A stretch of DNA of 64,000 nucleotides from Metridium senile (Eukaryota > Cnidaria > Anthozoa > Actiniaria > Metridiidae), in NCBI GenBank assembly GCA_949775045.1, contig OX459097.1, positions 19,317,177-19,381,176 of the forward strand. Direction: 5' to 3'. The notes under the pieces were generated by a model, which was not told where the DNA came from, did not search any database, and saw only the letters and a list, made by a program, of their open reading frames with translations. Positions 20,599 to 31,700 of this stretch are shown piece after piece. Position numbers and translations under genes: made by a program. Numbering within the stretch: position 1 is the first letter of the stretch; every line of letters starts with the position of its first letter.

Positions 20599-23500
20599 TC
20601 ACTGGCTTGGTGTTGCAGGGAGCCTTGCCTTTCTCATATTTTCCATGTGTTTCACTTTATTCCATAGTTCTTGTGTGAGTGAACTACAGCCGTTACTCAC
20701 ACTCATCAGCCGTGCTACCAGTAGATGCATGTGGAAGTCATCAGCTGTCATACTTGATGGGTTAGCTTGTCTTGTTTGAACAAAATCATCTTGAAGAGTC
20801 TTTTGCATGTCCTGTGGTACAGAGTAAGCACAGAATCTCACCATGCCAAGGTACCGGCGAATCTTGTCGATGACTTGTGGGGATAGACAGCTGACCACAT
20901 CTACTGTTGTAGCAGAAGACAGCTGAAGCTTGACTTGGCAATCACACGGTAGCATGGACTTTCCTTCAGACAGAACCAGTACTTGAACATTGGACAGGAA
21001 ATCTGTTTTATAGAAGTTGAAGTCATACTCTAATTTCTGCCAGGAGATGAGAGTTCCCAATGCCGTCACACTCTGTACACCACCGGGGTTCAGCTTGCCA
21101 GCCTCCATTGCTGTTTCATCTAAAATCAACTGAGTGCTGTCAGACAGCTGTAGTAGTCCAGCAGTCAGCCTGTTGGCTGTATAATCTTTCTTGGGTACAA
21201 ACGACAAACTATTCAAATAATCTAAGTTCATAGGGAGATAAGCACACTTTGGTAGGAAAACCTTTAACGTATCGGCAATGTGTCTAGTAAATGCATGTTG
21301 GAGGTCTGAAGGGCAGCCACACAAGTTGAGAGTAAATTTACCTACTGCCATTATTCCACAGCGAGTATAGACTGACGACACAAGATGCAATAGGAGATAC
21401 TCAGCAGCGAGGGCATCACCTGATAGTAGACTCTTTAACACTGCTACTAAATCATCTCGTGTTGTGACAACATCAGCAAGCATTGACTCTGCCTTCTTCT
21501 CATTCATGTCTGCAGAAATGCAAGGGTTGGAGTGTGTCAGGGGTTGGAACATCACACAGTGAACTCTTGGCACTAGAGATGTTGGTGGATAATGAGCAGC
21601 TTGTTCTTCTTCCGTCATGAAATTGTCAGCGCTGAGAGCCATGTGGTTAGGATCTTCAGTCTTTTGGTCTGGAAACGATGCAAAGTTGGGTTGAATGGAA
21701 ACAACTCCAATGAATTCTACCATGTCGTTTAACTTCAGGTCTTCATATTTATCATAGACGTGGACAATACATGGAGAACCTTGCTCGTCAGGTAGAGGAT
21801 GATTTAGTGATGACATCGATGAACTACTAGTGCCTTGTTTAACTTCATTATTGTCTTTCGTTTTTTTAATGCTTCCTTCATGTGCTGTTTCCATGGCTTC
21901 CTCCGTGATAGCTGGTTCTCTACCTAAAACACAAACAAACACAATTATAATTATAAATGAATTTAAGAAAATACACCACAGACTTCATTTTAACATACAT
22001 GTTTTGGCAGAAACGTCCACCATCATCAGTGATTTAATGATAATAGTGTAAGCGTACATTGAATATATAGACAAAAAATATGAAAACAAAAATAAAAATA
22101 CAATGGGTAATTAAAGAATCAAAAACAAAGCTTTATATTTAGATGTTTGATTTGGGCGTTAAGCTTAAGCTTTTCCCAAAGGATATGCAAGGCATATATA
22201 AATTACTATACTATAAAAGTATAACCATTATATTGTCATCACTAAATTATGTACAATTTATCTATGTTCTGGTTCATCTATTGTTATACAGAGCTTGCAT
22301 AAACTTGTCCAGTTATTGGTTGATTTGATAAAAGCTCTGCCACCAAACAGATAGATCAATCAGTAAACCCCCCCCCCCCCCCCCAAAAAAAAATTAAAAT
22401 ACACAATTTGCTGATCATGATGCAACCATTTTAGCAGTAAATTTGCCCAAAAAATTAATATACATTGCCAAAGGATAAACTGTTCAGTAAAATCTAAAAG
22501 ATGATTGGCACTTGGCCATTCTACAATATCTCTTGATACACCTACTTGCAATAAGGTTGTCATACAAAATAGAACATTTGTCACAAAGAAAATAGAACAT
22601 TTGTGATTTAGTGCGAAAGGAATTAATTAAAAGACAAAAGAGAGAGTTCAGCTTGAGTGATCTTCTTTTGTCTTTTAATCAATTCCTATCGTACTAAATC
22701 ACAAATATTCTATTTTCTTTATAACAAATGTATATTTTTGTATGACAACCTTACTGCAAGTAGGTGTATATTGCAATTTGTTTAATTTGTTATTAGAATG
22801 GTTAGTATCAATGTACTGTAAAACTATTTTAGCTATTATACAGTTATTTTCTCTCAATTTACAATCATTTATTCAAGGCGTTTTGAATGTCACTATTTTA
22901 TGGGGAATATTTTGAACATAAAAATAGTCTGCAAAGCAGTGCAGTCTTTACTAGAGACAAATATATTATTATTGGTATAATAATATTTATTTAATATTCA
23001 CTTTTTAACCCTGACGAAGGGTTAAAGCTTGAAATGTCAGTAAAGTTAAGGTGGTAGGATTGGATAAAATTGATTTTTTATGGAAAATGTTTAAAATTAT
23101 AAATAAACCTTTATATTCAACTTAATTTCATAGCAGCAAAGAAGATAAAATTTACTTTTCAGAAATGTAAAGAAAGGTGTGAAATTTCACAGCTAAGGTG
23201 TCAATATGGCACAGGAAACCCAGAGTTGAAATCAGACTTTTCTCAAAATAACTCGATACTATTATTTCTTTTAAACAAACAATTATCATATCCATAAACT
23301 ACATTAAAAAAGGAAACTTTTCACCGCAGCCCGGAGCAAAAGGACTTATATTTTAAAAATGAGCGATATTTGACTTAAAATGGCTCGTACAATTTGGCTA
23401 TTGATTCTTTCATTCCGGGCTGCGGTGAAAACCTTTCTTTATCCCTAAATTACATGTTTAGCAAGTTTCAAATTTTTCTGTTAAGTTTCATGAATTTTAC

Positions 23501-25488
23501 AGTCATTACAACACCATTGATTCCATAATACACCGTTTAAATTGGCCGTCAAAAGCTTAAATCACGTCGAATATCCGCCATGTTGTTTCATGTCAAAGGA
23601 AGTCAATGCTGCTTCGATACCCGATCGATAAAAGCCCGTAAAAGCCCGAATATCAATGACAAATTCGCGATTTGTATTGCGAAGCGACTCCGAAGCCACA
23701 CGAGGTATAAACACATGACGTAATGCTTAACAACGTGTAACGCAATATTTGAAACTTGATCTTTTCAATTTTATCCGTTCAAAACAAGGCCTAAACTACT
23801 GCTGGAAGTCTTAAACCTTTGTAGCTTGATATTAAATACTTTCCTAAAGTGTTTTATAATCAAAATATGTGTTTAAAAGAAGGATTTTTCTAGTTCTAAG
23901 TATATCGTGATTACTAAATTACTTGTCAACATCGCGCCCTAGAGGTCACAGTGTTGAGTTTTCTCTCAAATTTCAACAAAAATAACATGCTTGGATACAA
24001 GGTTTTTCGCTGTTTATTCTGTTGTTCGTGAAAGAATGGAAGTTTAACTCAGCCAAACTGAATTGAATATTTATAAAGCATTCAGAAACGGTAAAAAATG
24101 ACAAGTTTGTTATCCAATCCTACTACCTTAAGTCAACATGTTTTTACAAATTTCATTATATTACCTATCGTTTATATCAAACACTGACGCAGCATATACT
24201 TGTTTACTCGCTAGTTTCCATTTATATTAATTTTATTATCATATCACTTTCTTTCCCTGCTCGCGCACCCCTAATAAAAGCCTTGCAGACAAGTCACGTG
24301 ATGGGGGCCGTACGTGTTTTATTACTGTCCTGCATAATGAAAGGGTCATATTATAAAATGCTTATTTACCGAGTTAGGTCAGGCCAGATGGGGAAATATT
24401 TGGCTTTTGCTCGCTGCGCTCATTTATTGATTGATATTGTAAATCGATGATCAATCGATGGCAAAAATCTTTGTGGCCTTCATGGATTGAGCGATGACAA
24501 TTTAGCCGGTATCGATTGACATTCGATGACAATTTAGATATCGATTGATAATCAATAACAATTTAGTATATCGATTATCAATCGATGACAAAAATCTTTG
24601 TGACCTATCGATTGATCATCGATTGACCAATATTAATTGATATCAATTACCTAATTATATTAATTGATATTGATTGATCGATTGATTTTCAGATGAGCGA
24701 TTATCATTGATTGGATACTCCGGGAATAATAATAATATAAATTAATGAATTAATTGTAAATTTTTGTTTTTTATATAATATAAAATAATATATAATATAA
24801 AGTACATAGTACTATTTTAAATAGTGATATTTTATGTTAATTCTATTGTTTCCTATGGTTTAATTAGTACTATTCAGTACTATAAGAGATAAGTTTTGCA
24901 TGATTTTAGTGTTTGTATTGTATAATCGTCATTATTACTACTATCATAGCATGACATACCTTTTAGCTCATCCATGTTGTCATCATCATCCATATCCAAA
25001 GATCTCTTGTTAGATGTTGTATGCTGACTTCCAGCGCCATGTTGGATGCGAGCTGATTTGTCAGCATAACTCTGCTTGGCCCATTCAGTCTCCCCTGGTA
25101 TGGGTACACAGTAGAACGTATGTTTCTCACTAGTAACGCTATTGGGTGAATCATAGTTGACTTGAAACCCTGGTTGACATTCGGTCATATCTCGGTAAAT
25201 TCCTGAACGAACTACTTTACTGCCGTCTGTCGAAGACAAACATTCGTACTTGGATAGATAGTACTCGGGGCCAAACATGTCTTGGACCATACATCGAAAC
25301 TTGACCAAACTGTTAGGCCTTAATTTCTCAACAGAGACGTCGTTTAGCGAAGGGATTCGGTGACCGGCGTCTTTTACTCGTTCGCTGAAGAATTCTCTGA
25401 TTTTTTCGCTTCCGTTAGCGCCATTTTCGCTGCAAATTCCATCGATGACATTTAGCGGGTGGCTGACCCAATCTTCTATGCAAGGCAT
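20599..25488 (-). CDS. MCMBP: MCM complex-binding protein (2 exons, 617 aa)
   Basis: Nuclear protein that binds MCM2-7 subunits and acts in assembly, stability and unloading of the replicative helicase. Minus-strand exons 25488-24960 and 21923-20599 join in phase 1 (donor gtatgtc, acceptor ttttag) and total 1854 bases, 617 aa plus stop; the human protein is about 640 aa. The N-terminus MPCIEDWVSHPLNVIDGI with IPSLNDVSVEKLRPNSLVKF and VQDMFGPEYYLSKYE is characteristic. The second exon has the family's central and C-terminal blocks (PRVHCVMFQPLTHSNP, AEYLLLHLVSSVYTR, GKFTLNLCGCP, LSFVPKKDYTANRLTAGLLQL, QKLEYDFNFYKTDF). An acidic stretch near residues 165-175 precedes the junction. Having a single intron is striking beside the 10-exon BUB3. 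The 3.0-kb intron holds a TTAA element, palindromes and low-complexity AT sequence. Confidence 0.95.
22367..22384. repeat. Poly-C/poly-A run
   Basis: A run of 18 C followed by nine A in the MCMBP intron; slippage-prone, so its length may be unreliable. Confidence 0.9.
22538..22772. mobile_element. Palindromic element (tacacctacttgcaataagg ends)
   Basis: Left acacctacttgcaataaggt and right ccttactgcaagtaggtgta are inverted; arms also mirror gaacatttgtgatttagt and ttaattaaaagacaaaag. MCMBP intron. Confidence 0.75.
23050..24127. mobile_element. TTAA-flanked non-autonomous element, 1078 bp
   Basis: Ends GGTGGTAGGATTGGATAA (23050) and the inverted TTATCCAATCCTACTACC (ending 24127) are flanked by TTAA (23046-23049, 24128-24131). 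The sequence either side joins into the repeat seen intact at 39995-40050 (gtcagtaaagttaagttaac), which gives the empty site. No transposase ORF. An internal inverted pair lies at 23317-23430 (tttcaccgcagcccgga / tccgggctgcggtgaaa). Confidence 0.85.
24250..24430. repeat. Dispersed repeat shared with 57176-57480
   Basis: Both copies carry gtcacgt-atgggggccg-acgtgtttt and aaaatgcttatt-accgagttaggtcaggcc. MCMBP intron. Confidence 0.6.
24430..24720. repeat. ATCGATTGAT-rich low-complexity tract
   Basis: Many overlapping atcgattgat / atcaatcgat units with gacaattta spacers form imperfect tandem and inverted repeats. Confidence 0.8.
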
Positions 25489-25719
25489 GGTTTATAATAG
25501 CTTATTTTGTAGTAAAACGTGTTTTAACGTCGCTTCAAAAACTTTTTACTTAATCTAACCATGTGAGACGATTTGGCGGGAAATTTAGAAGGCGAAATGA
25601 CATGCGCAATGGTATCAGCTGGTCACAATGTTCGCGTGTTCAGTGTTTGTCTTCAAAGCGTCTTCATCAATATTCGACTGGTTTCTTTGAGAATTAATTT
25701 TAATTTTTCTACCTCAAAA
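25489..25719. promoter_or_regulatory. Divergent promoter region MCMBP / TMCO1
   Basis: The MCMBP and TMCO1 start codons face away from each other across 231 bases, so the region must carry both promoters (inference from layout). No TATA box is evident for either. The TMCO1 frame stays open upstream to an in-frame ATG at 25597, so a longer N-terminus cannot be excluded. Confidence 0.7.
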
Positions 25720-28700
25720 ATGATAGCTGATACCATTCTTATTCTTATTATCTCATTAGTAACTGCTAGTCTTTCGGAAGGTGAGTTTTTGTAGTATTCG
25801 TGTGTAATTTTCAGAACAATTTTGTACGTTATTTCAAACAACGGCTTCCAGTTGCAGCTGTACTGTGGTTTAATAACTTGTTCTCTCTATCTGTAGCTAA
25901 TCTTTCAATGTTTTTTTACAGGAATGACATATCTTCTAGTGTACAGAACCGAAAAGTATAAAAAGCTAAAAGCAGAAGTCGAAAAAGACAGTAAAAAATG
26001 TAAGTTAATTGTGAATTATAAGCTTTTTACAAATAATCTTAACTTAATAGTATTAAAAAATAGGCCTTTAATTTCTCATAGTAAAATAGACTTTTGTCGG
26101 AATCAACGAATTTTGATTTAGCTGCTGCATTTAGGTATATATTGAGATCATTATCAGGATTTCCAAGGCCTCTATGGATTTCACAATGGAATCAAATTCA
26201 TTTTAGAAATGGAAGGTTTTGGATGGTTATAGACTGTTTTGTTGTATTTTCAGCTTTTAATTATTTTTAAACTTCACTTTGCTTTCTGAAAATAAACAAT
26301 AAATTGTATTTCTGTATAAAAATAGCTAATTTTTTTGTCTAATTTGCCAAATCTTGAAAAGAAACCACTGTGTTCTGTGTGTGACACAGATTCATCATGA
26401 TGACATCAAAACTGTGCTCTGTTCACTTATAAAGCAAAGCGCTTTGCCAAACACAATGTGCGTAGTACAGTACTGTATCTAAAATATATGATAGTTATAA
26501 GTATAATGCTTTCATTGTCATCTGTCCTACTACCAAAATTACTCAACTGTCACGAGCGTTTCATTTCCCAATAGCCTTATCTTTTTAATGCCTGCGATAG
26601 ATTTGGCGCGCGGTAGTTCCCTTTACGAACTTAGTAACCACGCCGGGTCTCTGCAATGCCTGTTGTTGTTTTTGAAAGCAAGTATACAACGGCTGAGACT
26701 GACAAGTTTACAGGGCAATTATTATGACAAGGAAGGCAAGGATTTACACTAAAATAACACATACGTTTTCTAAGGACTATTATCAAATAGTTCGGCTGAA
26801 ATTTGTGTCATTTTAAAGCTCTTAAGTCGGATGTTTCATCAACTCTCTGCAAACGAGGAAAGCAACCGAGACAACAATGGCGGCCGACTTTCTTCTCTAT
26901 TATTGGAAAGCGAAATTTTCACACTTCCAAGGTTTGCTTCATCTGGAAACTTCCTGTTTCCATGAGAATGGTAATCCATGCGTCCAAGGAACAAAACAGA
27001 ATCTTCGAAGCTGATGTTCCAAGGGTTGAGATTTTGCATCTAATTTGTCTATTCGAAAGATTCAGCCAAATGTTCAAAAGCGAAATGATCACTTCTTTAT
27101 CGATCGAAACGACACTGAAGACGGCAAATTGTCCTTAGGAAACTCAAAAATGGTCAGCTTACATAGACTTGATAGCCGTTAGTGCAAAGGAAGGCTGTTA
27201 TTTGGTGATCTACGGCGACATTTTGAACAATTCAGTTGATGACTAGGGAAGCAACCGATACAACAATGGCGGCCGACTTTCTTCTCTATTATTGGAAAGC
27301 GAAATTTTCACACTTCCAAGGTTTGCTTCATCTGGAAACTTCCTGTTTCCACGAGAATGGCATTCCATGCGTCCAAGGAACAAAAAAGAATCTTCGAAGC
27401 TGATGTTCCAAGGGTTGAGATTTTGCATCTAATTTGTCTATTCGACAGATTAAGCCAAATGTACAAAAGCGAAATGATCGCTTCTTTATCGATCGAAACG
27501 ACACTAAAGACGGCAAATTGTTCTTAGGAAACTCAAAAATGGTCAGCTTACATAGACTTGATAGCCGTTAGTGCAAAGGAAGGCTGTTATTTGGTGATCT
27601 ACGGCGACATTTTGAACAGTTCAGTTGATGACCATGGTTTGTAAATTCTGGTTAAATTGCAAGATAATTATAAGGGCAGTTCAAGGAGCAGTTATGGACG
27701 ATCAAGGAGTTGCTTCAAAAAGGTAGTCATTTAAATACTTTATTTAAGCCTTAAGTTTTACCGTGAAAGTGTTATTTCGATTATAGCTGATGTTCCACGC
27801 ACGATTTTTCACTACTTGAAACCATGCACATTTGCTCTTACAGGAAAATAAGAACAATAGGAATTCAACCCTCATAAACATTCTCATATATGTACAATAT
27901 ACACATGTATTTACATTTATTAAATGTCCCTCCATTGCTTTTTGGGGTTTGACTGATGCCAGGCAACAACTACTTTGTGACATTTTTATTTTATTTGTTA
28001 TTTATTTATTTATTTACATGAATTTTTTTCTTCTTCTAATTATCTATGACTGTTTTGACATGGAAATGTTTACAAAAGAATTCCTTACTTGTCATTGTTG
28101 CTATGTGGGGAATAGCAATCCATATTGCCTTGATCCATGCATCATAAATTTCATTTACATGCAAACACAACCATATTAAAACTCAAGTCATAACTTATGT
28201 CATGTGACTCCCAGGATCATGTCACCTAGCAGCCTTCCTTGTTAAAATCCTCCTAGTATTAGTATTAGTATTAAGAATTATTAGTATTAGTATTAAGAAG
28301 CGTTGTATGTTGACATCATCAATATCCGTCAGACATGGTGCTACTTCAAAACCCTTGGTGAAAAAAAACAATGGTGTTGTAATTCTGTTTTCCCCTTGTT
28401 TTCATTGTAGGAAAGAGCCTTTGAGCTTGCTGAAGTAGAAAGCATTTAAGTTACTTGCATTATAATGGTAACTACTCAACCAACTTATTAAGTGGCATAC
28501 TGGATACTTGTAAGTAGAACAGTTATACATATAACATGTGTTATACTAGCTTGTTAAGCATCATAATTGCTATCATGACAATCAATATGATTGTGACTAC
28601 ATTTTGTAGTTCAGATAATAATTACTGCCCTTTATAGCAAGTAAAAATTTTGTAAATTGTAAAACATTAGTCAAAGAACTTAATACTTTAATTAATGTAG

Positions 28701-31700
28701 GCTGGAATTTTCCTTTTGTATATATAACAGGTTCCCATTGAAATCTATACTTTCCCATTTAAATCTGTACTTATCAAATTGTGTTGATGTGTGCTAAACA
28801 CACAGATCAACCAATCAAAGTATATTATTTCTGAAGTGAACTTCTCTGATTGGTTGATCTGTGTGTTTAGCACACATGAACTAAATTTGCATAAGTACAT
28901 ATTTAATTGGGAAAATACATATTTAAATGGGAACCTGTTATATATATCAACTACAATCTAGTGTGTTGAATTCCCTCTTTCCTTTCCTTTCCTTGCCTTG
29001 GGCTTTCTATAGTCGGTTAGGGTTGCATTGCTTTGAAGCCACTGAGCTTTGGTGATCAAAGCCAATCGATCACATACATTCTGAGTCGTTGCATATCTCC
29101 TGGTCAGGCTGTTCACAACTGGATGGATAGACTCAGAGCAGTGCTCTGCCTCCATACCCACTGAGTGGAAAAGCTTTGCTTTCTTAGGTACTTCATATGT
29201 CAACACGTGAAATTTCCTCTTAAGGTTTTCAGCAGGGAATGTTGTAGGAAACCAGCAACCAAAGCTGGCACATCTGACTTGAAGTAGTGCCACTTCATGC
29301 TTACAAAGTGCTTGACTTGGGGCAAAGAGCTTGTGACACAAGGAAAATTTAGTTAGCATTGTGATAATCTTGGAGACATTGCTTGTGCTGCCAAATTGTC
29401 TTGTGCCCTCGCCATACACTTCAAATGTAACTGGTGCCAGTGCTTTAGCTATTTTGTTGATGTTTGACTTCTGCAGCATTTTCTGTACGTCATTGCCTAT
29501 CAATGCCCCTTTGTGATATACCTGGCGCTTCAGACAGAGATTGTCAAGAATCTGTGAAAAAAGACTTGTGTTATTCTTTAAACTAAGTTAACTTTCTGAA
29601 GAGTAAAAAAAACCTGGTATACAGTATATGGAATATATGCTGAAATAAGAATGTCAAAAGTCCTATTGCTTAGCACATGAATCTCCAGCCAAAATGTATA
29701 GTACCTAATCCTATCTATAATTCAAACCTTTTGAAGTTTTACTTGAAATGGACCCCTTTCTTTCTCAATCAACTCTATTGTGACCTTCAATGACGACTCT
29801 TTCTCCTCAACACCTTTTTTCATAGTTTTAAGATCCTTCTCTGCTTCAGCAACATCTGCTTTCAGCTTTCGTGCTTTTTCCCTTGCTGCCTTTGCACCTG
29901 AATTTCCCGAACTTGGTATAATGTATCTGTTAAAGAAGTGAAGACATGGAGAATTGAGTGGGGCTGCAAAAAGGTTATGTAACACAGTAAACTTGTACTA
30001 ACACCTAGCTTGTAATTAGCCTAATAATATACATGAAAAAATTACTCAATTCTGATTTGTTGAAAAATAGTGCAAACAGAGGAATTTCAGTGCAAAAACA
30101 AGTACTTGATACAAATTTGCTTTTGATCTACTTTAATTTATTCCTTAATCATTTTAGTCTCTTATACCCCTTTAAGTGGAATTTGTAAGAAAAATACAAA
30201 AAACTGACCAATTTTTGGGTTGAAAGTTTTGAATTTTTGACCTGAGCGCGAGCTTGCTTACGACATCAGCACATCATTTTTAGTGTGAAAACTTACAAAA
30301 ATATTAAAAAAGAGCCTGAAGTTTTTCATGTATACTATTAATAAGTAATAATATGATTTCTCTTTCAATTTGGATTAATTTGCACTTGTTTGTTTTTCAA
30401 AGAGCTAAATTGGACTTGCCTTACTTGCCTGCAATTACAGAATCTTTGAAAAACGAACTTGTGCAAATTAATCCCAAATTGAACTTGAAATCATATTATT
30501 ACCTATACAAAACCTACATTGATTTCAGGATTCAAAAGAAGTTTTTGGTAAATGCATTGTTAAAGCAGATAATTCAGATAATTTACCGTCTACCATCTTT
30601 TGCGAGGAGAGGTGCCATTTCTTTGTTGTGTGTATCATATATGTCTCTGTAGTCCCCTGCAAGCTTTTCTTTCTCTGTGAGCCCCTCCTTCAGCTGTTCC
30701 AATTGATCTGCAATATTGTTTCGCCTCTCCAGGAGTTCCCTTATTTTCTCTGTTGGGATTCCTTGACTCTCCTTAATCTTGTTGTCCTCTTCTATGGCAA
30801 TCTTCTCAGTTATTTGCAACATTTGGTGTCCTAGGCCCAGAGTGATGTGAAGTGGCATGCACGAGGTTTTGCTAAGGACCTGGCCAGTCTTTCCAAAGAG
30901 TGGCTGTTTCTCACAGTTGTTGTAGTGTTTTACATTCTTTTTTTGTGCTCCTTCACACTGGAATTTCTGACTCGACAATATCATCTCATTAAACTGTCGT
31001 ACTTGAAAGTCTTTTTGGGAAATGACGGAGTAATTTTTCAGGGGCGTAGGGGTGTGAGGTATACCCTTTATGACATCATCAAGTTTGCATAAACAGTAAT
31101 TACAGAAATGGACTCCATTCGGACCTGTCAGTCCCAACATTGCAGCTAGAAAATTCCAGTCTCCACCATACTGTATTCTGCATGTTGTATACTGAACGTG
31201 TTGTTTCTTTGCAGGGTTCGATTCATTGTTTGCTGACTGACTGACTCCTGGATGTGTTGGTGGCTGAGATGGTAGTTGATCTTTTTCACCCAAGGATACG
31301 TTTCTGCATGAATGAATAAATGAATAAATAAATAAATAAATGTACATTGTTAAAGTTGATAAAAAGATATTTCCATCAATGATACAATCGTTCACCATGA
31401 AAATCGATAAGAAAAAATAAAAAGGTGATAAAAACTAATAGTAATAAAATGCAACCGTTTATTCTATAAGATAATAATTTAATAGTTTACATTTATATTC
31501 AATAGACAAAATATTTCTCTCAAATGCACTTACTTTCTGCTCGACATGCACAATTTACAGTTACTGCTTTGGACTGTGTTGGCGTTGTCTACACGTCTCA
31601 GATCATCAGGCCAGTTTTCAGATCCCTTGACATTGAAATCGTCATCCCTTGCGCAGCGCTCGGTTTGTATTGATAAAGGGACGTCGACGTTTAGCGCAGT

